NCBI RefSeq assembly: GCF_000149955.1
Contig: NC_030996.1
Span: forward strand, 1,009,467 to 1,073,466
Source of the DNA: Fusarium oxysporum f. sp. lycopersici 4287
Lineage: Eukaryota > Ascomycota > Sordariomycetes > Hypocreales > Nectriaceae
Direction: 5' to 3'
Length of the DNA stretch: 64,000 bases
The position numbers and the translations under genes were made by a program. How positions within the stretch are numbered: the first letter of the stretch is position 1; each line of letters begins with the position of its first letter. Under the pieces are notes generated by a model. It was not told where the DNA came from and ran no database searches. It was given only the letters and a program-made list of their open reading frames with translations. Below are positions 33,277 through 45,605 of the stretch, one piece after another.

Positions 33277-34810
33277 TAGCTGTTTTGTTGCAAGAGGGGG
33301 CGAGAATTGTGTCCCAGGAACCTGAAGCGAAACGACGCGCTCCGAAGAGACGGGCGGCTCTCTAAATTCCCATGGAGCAGCCATGGACACTGGCTTACCA
33401 ATTCATTGTTCAGATGGAGGAACGGAATTGGCTGGGGGCGTTTCGTGTCACTGAACGGCAGACTTTGTATTTGAGTGACGCGTCATTGTCAACTCCAGTC
33501 TCCAGCGGGATTCCGACTCGCGTGATACCGAGACAACTGCATGGATCTGTCTTACCCTGCAGCAGTTCAAATGATTAAAGAGTCAGAGCGATTTGAGAAG
33601 CAGAAACATTATTTGCAGGTAAGAATAATTTCAGTATTTAGCATTCTTTATCTAAACATTAGTTCGCTTTTGTCCCGGCTTCATGTTGAGTTATACCTTC
33701 AATGTGGTTATTACTTTGATGTAGTAGACAACAGACATCGACGCTGGACATAAATAGCCCATGACCCCATAGAAGTTTATTCACCCTGACATCTGCTGGG
33801 CCAAAGCATATCGCCATATACTAACTCCGGGACATTGGTAAGATTGGATACTACGTAAAAGATCTCCATTTCAAACCCTCGAATCTAGATACGAGAGATC
33901 GACCCTGGTGCTTAACAAGCGGATCATGCGATAAGCAACAGGAATTCACGAGTCAGCGAGTTCCGTCTCCAGGGAGAAGAGCTGGGTTAGGCGAAATGTG
34001 TGCCTTGGGACCGAGGGATTGCTAAGCTGAAACCGGATTTCGGGAAAAGTCATGACGCAACTCCGTGGCAAAGAATTTTTAGCACAAATCTCAGCCAATG
34101 AAAGTATTTTCGCAAAGTTTTCGTACCAGAGTCCATGGAGTTTCCGCGGAGGACGTCATGACGGACTCAATCAGCTCTCCGAAACAGCCAAATTGCGTAG
34201 AAAATGTGCATCATCAAACCCAAAACATAATCTCGTGCATTTGGATAGTAAAGGTTACGTCGCAGATATCATAAACCCGCACAGTTTCCGACTGTAACCA
34301 GTCCAAAGTAAAAAAATGCCCGTATCAAGGGCCGGGGTTTATATGATTACGGCCGAAAACCCCGTTCCGGGTCCGACAAGCTAAGAGATTATGGGCCGAG
34401 GCATAACCATAACGAGATAAAGGAGTAACCCAGAAGGTTCTAGCCTCTCGCTTGGTGATATCATCCCTTGCCGGATTTAACGTAAGGACCCAGTCACCAC
34501 GAGAAGCCCAAGCCTGTATGGGGACTTACGGCCGGTCGGCGGATCCGACAAATCCATGCCATGGAATTGAAGAGATTTGTACTCCTTAGTCGTTAGTCGT
34601 GTCCGTTACGTCGTTGATTAATAAAAATTTCTACCGTTTCGATGTGGAACCTTCCCATGTCTTTGTTTATAAACTGCCTTGGCTCCCCGAGTCACCGGTG
34701 ATCGACATAGATCTTGTCTCTCACACCACAGATCGCAATAACACTAACCGACGCGGAATACCAAACGTTATTCCACAGCCTCGATCGGTAGTTAGATTAC
34801 GACAATAACG
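33277..34810. other. Intergenic region upstream of the DHA1 MFS gene
   Basis: 1.5 kb without a recognisable gene. It includes short open frames with no protein character (for example 34052-34297) and the presumed long promoter of the MFS gene. Confidence 0.4.
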
Positions 34811-36619
34811 ATGAGCGACGCGGAAAACATCGAAGTCCCTGCGCGGACAAGAATACCCTACTGGCGATTGGTCGCTGACCAGGCTGGCATCACACCAGAG
34901 GTTCAAAATTACAAGTACGATGGCTCAGGTACTGAGGAAGATCCCTACCGTGTGAAATGGATTCCCAACGATCCCCGAAATCCTATGACCTTTAGCTTGG
35001 TCAAGAAATGGTTCATCACCATGACCGTCGCTCTCACAACCCTTGCTGTCGCGCTTGTGTCGTCGGCTTATACAGGTGGTATCCGTGAGATCATCATGGA
35101 ATTCCACATCAGCCAAGAGGTAGCTACCCTGGGTGTGTCACTCTTCGTCTTGGGTTTCGCAATTGGTCCCCTTCTCTGGGCCCCTCTCAGTGAGATGTTC
35201 GGTCGTCAATACCTCTTCATCGGTACCTATGCCGCCCTCACTGCCTTCAACTCTGGCTGCGCGGGCGCACAAAATGCCCAGACCCTGATCGTCCTCCGTT
35301 TCTTCGCTGGCGCTTTCGGCTCATCACCTCTCACCAACGCCGGTGGTACCATCGCCGATATGTTCCCTGCCTCTCAGCGTGGTCTCGCCATGGCCATCTT
35401 CGCTGCTGCTCCCTTCCTCGGACCCGTCCTTGGTCCCATCATTGGAGGCTTCCTCGGTATGAACGCTGGTTGGCGCTGGGTCATGGGCTTCCTCGGTGCC
35501 TTCTCTGGTGCTCTCTGGATTGTCGGTACTCTCTTGGTCCCCGAGACATACGCCCCCGTCCTTCTCCGACGACGTGCCTCCAAGCTCTCCAAGATCACAG
35601 GACATGTCTACGTCAGCCAGATTGACTATGAGCGTGGTAAGGTTACTCTTACCGAGTCTTTCAAGACTGCCCTGTCGCGACCCTGGATCTTGCTCTTCAA
35701 GGAGCCTATTGTCCTTCTCCTCTCCATCTACATGGCTATCGTCTACGGTACCCTCTACATGCTTTTCGGCGCTTTCCCTATTGTGTACCAGCAGAATCGT
35801 GGCTGGAACTCTGGTGTCGGCGGCCTGGCCTTCCTTGGCATCATGGTCGGCATGCTCTTGGCTATCGCATACACCATCCCCCAGAACAAGCGCTACATCA
35901 AGATCGAGGAGAAGAACGGTGGCTTCGCCCCGCCCGAGGCTCGTCTCCCCGCCTGTCTTATCGGTTCCGTCTGTCTGCCTATTGGCCTTTTCTGGTTCGC
36001 CTGGACCAACGATCCTAGCATCCACTGGATGGCCAGTATCGCTGCCGGTGTCCCCTTCGGATTCGGCATGGTTCTTGTCTTCCTCAGTGTTATGAACTAT
36101 CTCATTGATTCCTACACCATCTTCGCCGCCTCCGTCCTGGCTGCCAACTCCGTTCTCCGATCTCTCTTCGGTGCCGCATTCCCTCTCTTCACATCTTACA
36201 TGTACCAAGACCTCGGCATTCACTGGGCTTCTTCAGTCCCTGCTTTCCTCGCTCTGGCTTGCGTTCCCTTCCCTTTCCTCTTTTACAAGTACGGCGCTTC
36301 CATCCGTGAGAAGTGCAAGTTCGCCGCTCAATCCGCTGCTTTCATGCGCAAGCTTCAGAACGACGCTGCTCCCTCATCTGAGGAGGAGAAGAATGACGAG
36401 ACTGTTCCAGAGGAGGAGAACTTCGACGACGATGCCTCAACTGAGGTTGAGGAGCCTGCCTACGCTCCTATCACTGCTAGCAGGACACACCACTCTGTAC
36501 GATCGCACGCCTCTCGTGCATCGCGCGCGTCACGGGCTTCAATGGCCTCGCGTCGCAGGTCGTATGAGGGCAACCCTTACGACATCGACAGAGTCAACAC
36601 CAAGCAATCATTCACATAA
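34811..36619 (+). CDS. DHA1-family MFS multidrug/polyamine-type exporter
   Basis: The single-exon 602-aa membrane protein has about 12 hydrophobic segments. DHA1 markers include DPRNPMTFSLVKKWFITMTV before the first helix, then GPLLWAPLSEMFGRQYLF and motif C in AAAPFLGPVLGPIIGGF, followed by GWRWVMGF and LLVPETYAPVLLRRRA. This pattern is shared by fungal Tpo1/Flu1-like drug and polyamine exporters. The C-terminal tail is acidic, then becomes a Ser/Arg repeat (SHASRASRASRASMASRRRS), a possible kinase target. Codon choice is strongly C-ending, implying high expression. The gene sits between two divergent tRNA-Val copies. Substrate is unknown. Confidence 0.93.
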   Translation: MSDAENIEVPARTRIPYWRLVADQAGITPEVQNYKYDGSGTEEDPYRVKWIPNDPRNPMTFSLVKKWFITMTVALTTLAVALVSSAYTGGIREIIMEFHISQEVATLGVSLFVLGFAIGPLLWAPLSEMFGRQYLFIGTYAALTAFNSGCAGAQNAQTLIVLRFFAGAFGSSPLTNAGGTIADMFPASQRGLAMAIFAAAPFLGPVLGPIIGGFLGMNAGWRWVMGFLGAFSGALWIVGTLLVPETYAPVLLRRRASKLSKITGHVYVSQIDYERGKVTLTESFKTALSRPWILLFKEPIVLLLSIYMAIVYGTLYMLFGAFPIVYQQNRGWNSGVGGLAFLGIMVGMLLAIAYTIPQNKRYIKIEEKNGGFAPPEARLPACLIGSVCLPIGLFWFAWTNDPSIHWMASIAAGVPFGFGMVLVFLSVMNYLIDSYTIFAASVLAANSVLRSLFGAAFPLFTSYMYQDLGIHWASSVPAFLALACVPFPFLFYKYGASIREKCKFAAQSAAFMRKLQNDAAPSSEEEKNDETVPEEENFDDDASTEVEEPAYAPITASRTHHSVRSHASRASRASRASMASRRRSYEGNPYDIDRVNTKQSFT

Positions 36620-37092
36620 TCATCTCATAAAAGTCATTACTGGGGCTGGAAACCCGAAAATTAATTGGTGGCATCATAGCGTTTAATTTTACTATAGACT
36701 TTACTTCAATTTACTTAATACCCAATTCATGTATCAATGCCATTCATTGCAGTTAACCCTTGAAACGTTGTGAGGTTATCGCCGTGACGTATTTGTGACA
36801 GAATGAGATTGTCGCTGGCCGCTCACAAATTTGAAGTCATCCGGGTCGCGTTCACCAATGGTCGCTCTGGTCACTACCCCGAGCAGTTGAACGCCGCCGC
36901 TCGATGCTTAATCGAAGCCGATCAACCGTAAAGAAGTTTCTAGGCTTTTGCGCTTTAGTTGAAAGAAGGCGAGCCTCTCACCCCATACGCGATTCTACGT
37001 CCATGACCTTCGAACAACGATCCAATTCTTGCAGGGACATCCAGCTCGACAACATAATATCGTGATGCTCCAGATGAGTCATCAAAAGCCTC
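36620..37092. other. Intergenic region
   Basis: This holds the 3' flank of the MFS gene and the short 5' flank of the second tRNA. Nothing else was seen. Confidence 0.4.
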
Positions 37093-37165
37093 GGTTCCGT
37101 GGTCTAGTTGGTTATGGCATCTCGTTAACACCGAGAAGGTCCCCGGTTCGATCCCGGGCGGAACC
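37093..37165 (+). tRNA. tRNA-Val (anticodon AAC), second copy
   Basis: The sequence is identical over 73 nt to the minus-strand gene at 33204-33276, with the same A and B boxes and the AAC anticodon. There is no intron. Confidence 0.97.
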
Positions 37166-37384
37166 ATGTTTTTGGCCATCATTTCGTTTGATGCTCAATA
37201 TTTTTGCTGAACCGTACCTTTACATGAGGTCACTAACAATGAGACACGTCACTTGGAAATATTGAAAGCCTTCAGATGGTGGAATTATCCTTCTTTACCT
37301 ATAACTTCACCTCGATCCTGTATGTTCTCTAGGTGGTTTCGCTAATACGCATGCTTCCTTATCTAAACTTGGTTCTCCTGGACA

Positions 37385-39086
37385 TCAACACTTATCGCTC
37401 TGCTGAGCCTCACTTGCTGCCTCACTACTGACTTCCTCCACCTTCACTGGCTTTGGTTTGATGAAAACAGCCGACACAAGCATCAGTCCGCACAAAGCAG
37501 TGTAGAATGCCCACATAACACGTAATCCACTGACATATCCATGCTTGTCAGTCTCACCCTGCGCCTTGTCACTAGACACAGCAGTCAAGTTGCCACCGTG
37601 AACAGTACGCTGGATAAAGACCGTTCCAACAACAATTGATATCGAGACAAAAAGGCCACGCATAAATGTGTACGCTGACATAGTCGCCGCCATATCTCTC
37701 TGGCGGACATGCGTTTGAAGAGCGATCATAGGGTTCTGGAAGAGTACACCGCAGCCGAGACCTGCGATAACCTCTGCTATGACTAGCTTAGGCCATTCCT
37801 TGCGTTGACCAAGGCTAATGAAGAGACCGATTCCCAAAGTCATCAGCGCGGCACCCACCAAGATAATAAGCTTGTAGTTGCCGGTTTTTCTCACGATCAG
37901 TCCTCCGACACCAGTTGAGATAGACATCGGGAGGATCAGAGGGAAAAGCGTGACTCCGGACATGATTGGCGAAAAGCCCAGAACGACTTGGAAGTACAGC
38001 GGCAAGAAGTAATCGCAGGCAATGAAAATGAACGAGTGAAGGTTGGCGACGGCGAAGGCGGCGATATTGGTGGTGCTCTGGAAGATTCTGATAGGAATGA
38101 TGGGATTTTTGGCAAACTTCGCTTCCCAGACCATGAAGAGTGCCAAGATGATGACTCCAAAGACCAAGAGGCAGATAACAAACGCAGAGCTCCAGGGCGC
38201 AAGTCCACCTGAGCCAGCTTCAAGTCCGTAAAGGAAGCAAATTGTGCCGCCAATGATGAACGCAAATCCAGGCCAGTCGAGGCTGCGAAGTCCGTCAACG
38301 AGAGGTTCCTTCTCGATGTCGACCTTGAGCAAGAAGAACAGCCCAATCAGTGCAATACCCTCAAAGGGTAAGTTGATGTAGACTGGTAATGTCAGCAGCT
38401 ATCTCCAAAGGGGTATGCGGTGTCAACCTACAGCACCATCTCCATGTCACTGTCTGAGAGAAGACACCACCCAGCACGGGTCCAATGGCTCCAGCCACGC
38501 CAAACACTATTCCTGTTATGCCATAGTATTTGGCACGATCTTTCAGAGGAAACAGATCTCCGATCAGAATAGTTATTAGCACCATACAGCCGCCACCTTA
38601 GTCCAGTTAGCGGGCTGAAGTCGTGTTTGATAGAGAGTGCTTACCTCCAAGACCCTGGACAGTTCTTCCTCCGATTAACATGCCACTTGAGCTCGCCAAA
38701 GCACAAATGAGACTCCCGGCCATGAAAAGACCAGTGGAAGTCATCATGCTAACCTTTCGACCGACGATGTCAGACACCTTTGCCCATACAGGCGTCACCG
38801 CTGTCGTGGACAGGGTGTACGAGGACCCAATCCAGGCATATTCGCGAGCTGATACATGTAGTTCTTTACCAATAGTCGGAAGTGCCGTTGCCAAGATAGT
38901 AGTATCCAATGCACAGAGGAACAGCGTCAAGCAAAGAGAAAGAACAACAAGACGCCGCTGAAGTGTCTTCATCGGCGGAGGCTCGTACGATGCACCCGTC
39001 TCAACGGGCTGGAGGCGCGCGCCCACAGAGTCCTTCTCGTTTGGCTGTTCATCTTGAGATGGCTGTGACTGTTGAGGCTCTGACAT
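37385..39086 (-). CDS. DHA2-family MFS exporter
   Basis: The 534-aa carrier has three exons: 38645-39086, 38432-38596 and 37385-38382, with GT-AG introns 38597-38644 and 38383-38431. A hydrophilic N-terminus precedes FLCALDTTILATALPTI, a hallmark of fungal DHA2 (14-helix) drug:H+ antiporters, followed by WAKVSDIVGRKVSMM, GRTVQGLGGGGCMVL and motif C GVAGAIGPVLGGVFS; WRWCFYINLPF spans the second intron. Relatives export toxins or drugs. A CGGTTCGG site lies about 120 bp upstream (39206-39213), linking it to the gene set at 41-54 kb. The start at 39084-39086 (MSEPQQSQPS) was chosen because the longer frame looks like UTR. Confidence 0.92.
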
Positions 39087-39205
39087 GATACGCGTGATGT
39101 TACAGCCGAGAAATTGATCGAACAGGAACTCGTGATTTTGTAAACAGGAGATTATTGAACGAACCACTTATTCGAGGATTAGATTGCGTTGGTTCGGCTC
39201 GCTTT

Positions 39206-39213
39206 CGGTTCGG
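39206..39213 (+). promoter_or_regulatory. CGGTTCGG element upstream of the DHA2 exporter
   Basis: An exact octamer in the context TTTCGGTTCGGGA, about 120 bp before the exporter start. It contains a direct CGG-N2-CGG repeat, plausible for a Zn2Cys6 factor. The functional role is inferred. Confidence 0.55.
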
Positions 39214-39682
39214 GATGTAGATTCCGGGAGGGTTGCATGATTTTCGTGGTAGCGTGCCGATGAGAACGGCAATTAGGAATTGTGCGATTGGCCTGTGAGA
39301 TGAGGAGAGGGGGAGAAATAGAAACTGTATTTATTCATTGTTAAAATTCGCTGTGGGAGTGGATTGCTTTGAACTGAGAGAGACTGAGATCTCAGTTGTC
39401 TTGGGGTCTTGTAGCGCCGTGATGTGGTTACAAACGTGATGCGACGAAGACTCATGACAACGAATGCTACCATGACGCGGAATAATTTACTTTCCGACTA
39501 CGTTACTATAAGCTTACCCTGGAGTCCTAAACTGAGATAACTTATTCAAACTTTACAACTCTCTCCTGTAAAAATTCTTTCTTGGCACGCACTGTTAGTG
39601 CGGTGCTAGGAGCGGGATTTTCTGCAGGCCACGCGACCACACAAAAACTGCGGGGACGCTATCGGCTCCCTAACAGCAGTTT

Positions 39683-40075
39683 TCAGAGAAGGAATTTTGG
39701 AGAGTTCGCCTTCTCTGACAACACCTTTGTCGGATCTAATGGCGGCACCTCAGAACCAGAACGCCTTAGATATCGGAGGGCGATGCCCCGGGCATTCGTA
39801 GCGACATCCTTCCGATCAACGACGCCGATTGCGATGGGTTTTTCTCCTTTAAAGGCAAGCCGCACCGTCGGCCTCTGATCCCTTCCCGAGGTTTTTCCCT
39901 GCCGCCGCGACAGTCGACTACGAGCTACAACTTGGTTACTGGAGATTGTGGACTGCGTCAGCAGATGTAGTGATGCGCGAGAGAATTCTGGTCGGTGGAA
40001 AAAGTTCGACAATAGATTGCCCTCGAACCCGCTGACGGGTGACGGGCTTGAGAAATACAGCACCTTTTGTGCCAT
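39683..40075 (-). CDS. Uncertain open frame, 130 aa
   Basis: An ATG-initiated frame (MAQKVLYFSSPSPVSGFEGN) with Arg/Ser-rich composition and no known domain. It lies in a GC-richer patch of the long spacer. It could be a lineage-specific gene, a remnant or chance. Confidence 0.25.
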   Translation of the reverse strand: MAQKVLYFSSPSPVSGFEGNLLSNFFHRPEFSRASLHLLTQSTISSNQVVARSRLSRRQGKTSGRDQRPTVRLAFKGEKPIAIGVVDRKDVATNARGIALRYLRRSGSEVPPLDPTKVLSEKANSPKFLL

Positions 40076-40186
40076 TGGTATGCTGGATGGTGAAGGAAGC
40101 GGGGTATCCTGTACCTAGCTAGCTCAGCACGTCTTTTGCTCCAGTAGGAGATTTGGCTTCGTTACAGCCACCCAGACGAAAAATAC

Positions 40187-40214
40187 ACATACATACATAC
40201 ATACATACATACAT
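40187..40214. repeat. (ACAT)7 microsatellite
   Basis: Seven perfect tandem copies of ACAT are visible. It would be a possible variable marker. Confidence 0.95.
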
Positions 40215-41446
40215 ATTCAAACTTTATAATGCTACTATAAGGTAGATTTCGGATGGAAGCTTCCGACTTTATTTGGACCGCTGGGTTACCCTTGTGAACT
40301 CAATCGGAGTGCTGAATCTTTAGTGCATGTAGTGCGCTGTCTCCAGCATATCTCCCTCCAGCTGGCCCAAGCAGATGTTGGCCCTCACCCAAGGCCAGTC
40401 AATGTGCACGGGAGAGAAGTCGCGAATCAATATGTCTGTTGGGAATCAATGCCCTGAGAAGAAGAAGATTTACTGATACTCTGGTCATCGGCAATAGTAA
40501 CGAAAGGAGACGACTTGGGAAGAAGCTCATGGGCGATTGTGGAGGTCGTCGGTTTGCTGCTTGAAGCAATTGATTCTGGCTAACAGCTGATGTCTATCGT
40601 GCGTCTCCCCCCGGCAAGGGATGACAGAAATTGAAGCATAAAAAAAGAGGGACAAACGAAAAAAAAAATAAAAAAAAATCGATTCCACAACTCTAAAGGA
40701 TAAATACAAAATGAGAGAATCATGTTTGGCTGGATGGTGCTGTTGCACCGTTTTCCAGACGAGTACGTGCCCGAATGTGAGAAGAGCAAACACGCACCAA
40801 CAATGGGCAGGCAAACCAAAATAGAGGAGGATTGCAACATCTAAGCTTGAACAAAATACACAGTTTTCTGCATGCAGAACGTAAACCTTTCGCTAGGCCG
40901 GCTGACGTCTTGGTGGATGGTAATCTTCGGGCTCGCCTGCGATGCCTGTGAAGTCGCTTTCCACGCATAAATAATCCACTGGCCCACCATGAGGACCCAT
41001 ACCATCACTATGCCCACGAATTCTACTCCGATGACCAGCGTATTTCTCACGATCTCTCAAGCGACAACTTTTTTACACATTCGGATGATAGAAATTATCC
41101 CATCTATGGTAAAATTGAAGACGCGACTGCGAGTGTCAAGAGACTGTGAACCTAGCCAGCCGCGTCGTCGGCCTTGAGAAGCATGCTTATGCTCAGGATT
41201 GGAGACTCATCAACCTCAGCAGCGCGAGCTTTCCAAGGCCCTCTTAGAGCATGCAAGAAAAAGTGACTTCGGGCAACCGATACAATTAGATAATCTTGGC
41301 GACACGTTCAGGAAAAATAAAGCCTCAAGTTTGACCAGTATTTTGCATCTGGCCGTGAGCCTTGAGTCGCGTCTCATCTCAAATCGGCCAACCTCAGACT
41401 CTCAGCGACAGACCTACCCCTCGATTCGGTTCAGAGGGTAATCTTT

Positions 41447-41468
41447 TCCGAACCGAATCGAACCGAAG
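41447..41468 (-). promoter_or_regulatory. Double CGGTTCG element upstream of the Zn2Cys6 regulator
   Basis: On the minus strand this 22-bp block begins CTTCGGTTCGATTCGGTTCG and ends GA, so it holds two overlapping TTCGGTTCG units. The same 22 bases occur at 47336-47357. A further half site ATTCGGTTC is at 41424-41432. It lies about 550 bp before the regulator's ATG and could mediate autoregulation. Confidence 0.6.
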
Positions 41469-42015
41469 TTTAGCGACGACGCCTCCTCAACGACTCAAGA
41501 GCTCATCTCCAATGAAAACGAGCACAATTGAACATGACCAAGTTAACCCGGGGCCTCGAACTTCGTGGGGGCCATCTAGTCTTCATTAGGAGACCCCAGA
41601 GTCTACCCCGCGAGAAAATATTCCTTTGATCTGAAGCCGCGAAGGTCTTCCGCGATTCGGAGATCCCCAGGCATGCGGGGAACATGTTTTTAGTGCACTG
41701 TACCCCGGACGCTCACTGCGATAGCGCCCTGTGTCATGGTTATCTGCGGGGGATACAAATTGTTGACGACACCCTCGGCCACCGTCTCGGAGAGACGCAG
41801 AATCTCTGACTGAGCTCACAGCCTCACTCTGTTGTTGTCAATTGAATCAAGCCTCAGGGTATTATACTGGAGACTGAGTTGCGGGCTTGAAAGAGACTAC
41901 GTCGTCGAAGAGCCTCATACGTTCATCTTGAAATATCCCAAAGTTGTCTAAATCTTTTCCATCCCCAAGGATCGCGGTCCCAAGTTTTCTACCATTGCCT
42001 ACCTACCTAGCCAAA

Positions 42016-44320
42016 ATGGATACGGTATCACAAGAACACCCTCTCTCACCGAGACCGCCGCGGTCAAAACGAGGTCGTTTATCGCTAGCTTGCACACAAT
42101 GTCGCAAGCGAAAAGTGAGATGCGACGCGACAACGCCCAAGTGCCGCAATTGTGTTCTTCGCGGCGACGAGTGTGAGACCTTCGATCCGCGAAGGCCAAA
42201 TGGTCCGGCTGTGCGCAAATGGCCACACAAGAGCTCGCAAAGCACATCTACAATATCACCGATTCAGCGCCGAGCTTCAATTGCGACCGCGAGCCAACAG
42301 AGCTCTCCCGCGTCTTCGATCGTGGGGTCGCAACATGCAGGGAACAAAGATAGGAATCCGTCGTGGATTGAGCGCGCATACCAGGAGAGCCAGAGCACGC
42401 CCGATAGCGGTACAGATGTGCACACGAACGACAGTCCTGATGTGGTCATGAACACTGATGAGTCGTCTCATCGCATCAAGGTCAGTATTCAGGCTTCGTC
42501 TCACAGCTGCATACTAATTGAGCTTGCGTGCAGTACATGGGCTCCAGCAGCCTACAATGCCTCACCCGATTCATCGATCTTTTCCTCCAGCGGCGCGGTT
42601 TTGACCCAATTGGCAGACATTTCCGATGGGGAATGTGCTTCACAGAAGAATATGCCCTTCCATTAGTGCCAATCCTCCCAGATCTTCCCAGCATGTCAGT
42701 CATGGAGCCCTGCTTGAAGAAATACTTCAGTCGCACGCACCCTCTCGTCCCCGTCCTCGATCATACAGCCTTCATATCCGACGTTCTGCGATTTTCCGAG
42801 ATGCAACAGACATCCCCGACCGGGCTAAAGGGCGCGGTGACTTCAGTGGATGCGCCAGCCCTTGTCGCAGTGTACGCTGTGCTGAGCATCGGAATGGACG
42901 ACCACGAAGGTCAAATATCGCCAACGGCTACTGGCTATCTTACTGGGGCTTATTCCCTAGTGAGTCACCTGCTGAGCTTCCCATATATGAGCTCAGTACA
43001 AGCGCTTGTGTTACTCGCAATTGCAATGCGTGCAAGAGGTAATTAGTTACTCATATCCTTGTCTCATCTTCATTAAATTCCTCATATGTTTAGATCATTC
43101 TCACCATTCTCATCAAATCCTTAGACCACTGAGGCTGACTATTCTTATAGGGAAGGACGGCCAATGCTGGCACCTCCTTGGCCAGGCTATACGAATTGGC
43201 TATTCAATAGGCTTCCATCGCAAGATCGTCATATCGAATCCGAACGAAGATTCCGGCAACCAAGTCGACCGACAATTACATTCCCGGGTCTGGTGGGCGT
43301 GCTATGCTTTGGAGAAGTCCATGCAATTGGAGACCGGTCGGCCGAGCGCTATTGAGATCACCGATTGTGACCAGCCGTTGCCCGACAAAACCAGCGGCCT
43401 CGATCCTTGTTTCATCAGATGGGTCTCACTCTCTTTGCTAGTCGGTAAGATTAGCGAGCACATCTTCCAGCGTAGAGCAGAGACTGCCTTGGAGTTCCTG
43501 TCTGGCATCTCGGAGCTGGATCAGGCCCTGGTGGATTGGCTTGACGAGGCGTCGGAAGACGCAAAAGCGAATCAGAACGCCTCCAAAAGCTCAGAAGAGC
43601 GGTCATTTGCCGTTTTCCTGTCTCTCCAATTCCACCAAGTGAGTCTCTCATATCCATACGACACTTCTGTTACTAACGCATCTACCTCAGGCTCAAATCA
43701 CTCTTCTACGAGCATCTCTCCTCTTCCCCGAGGCCTCTTTCAGCAACGAAGTGCAAAAGCATGAGGCCAAGATTAGTACAACACGACTACTACAAAGCCA
43801 AACAACCTGCGTGGAAGCCGCAAGGTCAATCATAACACAAGTCGCAGAGTTTGCAGACTCGCAGCCTGACTTTCTTCTTCTGACGCCTACGCCGACCTTC
43901 CTTGCCGCCACAACACTCGCGCTGCAGACATTCAAGAAGCCTCATAAGCGCATGGGCCGCAGCGACGGGGAACTTGTGCGCATCGCATCGGACTATGTGG
44001 CAGACTGTTATCGAAAAGTTGGGCAACACAGCGAATTCGTGAAAGGCGTACTTGAGTTAACGCAGCGGGTGAACCAAGTCTTGTCGGGCGATAATAGCTC
44101 TTCTGTTGATCAAACACAAAGACCTCAGCAAGACTTGCCGACCACAAATAACGACCAGAGAATGTTATCACCGAATCAATTCGGCGACGTCGCGACCGAT
44201 TCGTTCGTGTTTGATCCCTTAGAGTACTTTCAGGATCCCTTCCAGGCAATGCCTTTAGACCACTTCTGGGCTGTGATGGAGAGCGATTTTGCCACGATTG
44301 GAGATCAAGGGATGTGCTGA
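42016..44320 (+). CDS. Zn2Cys6 transcription factor with fungal-specific TF domain
   Basis: The 695-aa regulator has four exons: 42016-42480, 42534-43038, 43151-43638 and 43691-44320. Introns of 53, 112 and 52 bp have GT-AG ends and preserve the frame. The zinc cluster LACTQCRKRKVRCDATTPKC continues RNCVLRGDECETF, giving six Cys. The middle homology region follows (YFSRTHPLVPVLDHTAF, ALVAVYAVLSIG, then WHLLGQAIRIGYSIGFHR and SRVWWACYALEKSMQLETGR), as in XlnR/CTF1-like activators. The C-terminus is acidic and hydrophobic, like an activation domain. Its own promoter and neighbouring promoters share CGGTTCGG elements, so it is the best candidate pathway regulator of 37-56 kb. Confidence 0.92.
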
Positions 44321-45605
44321 GATGGCGCATGAATGGTCAAAAGACTCCCCAAGTTTATCATGAACTTACCTAAGCATATTATGACTTCGGATTAGATACC
44401 CTGTGTAGTAATGAATTGACGAGAGCGTCTGATTTAAATACCTGCGACAGAAGATCCAGCATAGGTGATTTGAGAGAAGAGCGGGACGTTTCAAAGCGAA
44501 GTAGAAGGTCGCCAGCGGGTGCACGTCTGATATAAAACTCCAAATGATCATCCTCGTCGGTTTCATTTCCATGCACACCGAGCCGAGCCGCTCGGACTCC
44601 ATGTTATGGTTTCATTGTGCAAGCTGATCATACGTGAGAGGTTCGGAATTGCCTATCATCCTTGAAAAGGTTGTCAGTCGGGTTACAAGGGAAACACTTG
44701 GGGAACAATCGTCCCTTCTTGTGACAACTTATAATCCTCTTGCCTAAGATTAAGTAAACTAAAACCCTAATTTGGTACTAAGATCTACTAGGCTTATGAA
44801 GATGTTTCTCAGACTTATCTAGCAGTAATGGAATTTTGTATTGGAACATCGTTGTCACAGGTCATGGCTCGAGGCTCTTCCTACCTCGTGAAATGCGCAA
44901 AGCAAGTATGAGCGATTCTTACACTTTATTCCCAACCGCCATTAAGATCGCCATAATCACAAAGAGACGAGCTGAAATACGAGAATAATATCCCTCATGC
45001 TGTGCCTATGACAAGAAGACTCTTGGACCTCGTATCAGCTAGTTCCTCATATACCAAATAATGTCGACGAGATTGGATCGCATACAAAGCAACACGGGCA
45101 TGCAGAGTCAGCGAAGTCATGATGTACCGTTATATTCGGCAATTAGACAATACAAGTGACTACAGGGTCCTTTTCGTGGCATCGTGTCGCGTAATGTGAG
45201 CCACTGGAGCCTCCCATGGGATTCTTGATCTGCCAACCGTTCGCGGGTCTCGGCGCGGGAAACAGTGTTCTAGCCCAGTTGTGAGGCAAAATCCGCGACA
45301 AAGATGATCAAATGATTAACAGAGGACCGAGATGAAAGCCCCTCTGCACACTTTGCGGACTCGTCCGCTCGGTTGAACTCGGTTGGTTCGGTTCGGACAT
45401 TCTATTCCCTCGTTGCTGATCCTGCAGTACCCCAGATTTTAGTCTACGCACCAATACTTTGGACGCTGTGGGGCCGAAGAGCCGCTTCTTCGAGCTGGAT
45501 ATAAAGAGGAATGGGAATTTCGACCTTCAACTTCAATCCAAGTGAACAGGTCACCACCGAAGCATCTGGTTCAAACTTCATCTTAAGCAAGTATCAGTTT
45601 ACAAG
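44321..45605. other. 1.3 kb intergenic region
   Basis: This holds the 3' flank of the regulator and the promoter of PhyH gene 1, including the motif cluster at 45369-45398 and a TATA-like tataaag near 45500. No gene was seen. Confidence 0.45.
45369..45398 (+). promoter_or_regulatory. CGGTT repeat cluster upstream of PhyH gene 1
   Basis: Three CGGTT units lie within 30 bp: CTCGGTTGAACTCGGTTGG followed by the exact octamer CGGTTCGG at 45389-45396. They sit about 210 bp before the ATG at 45606. Confidence 0.6.

Larger units (their letters stand above)
39087..42015. other. 2.9 kb intergenic region with regulatory motifs
   Basis: This divergent spacer lies between the DHA2 exporter and the Zn2Cys6 regulator. 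It holds CGGTTCGG elements near both ends (39206 and 41447), an (ACAT)7 microsatellite at 40187-40214 and one weak open frame (39683-40075, minus). I see no solid gene. Confidence 0.5.

Noticed and set aside
35324..36223. Long antisense open frame (299 aa) inside the DHA1 MFS gene
   Set aside because: It is highly acidic and low-complexity, a shadow of the strongly codon-biased MFS frame on the other strand.
40187..40214. Tandem ACAT units as a possible repeat array of a CRISPR-like kind
   Set aside because: It is a plain four-base microsatellite without spacers; no CRISPR array is present in the window.
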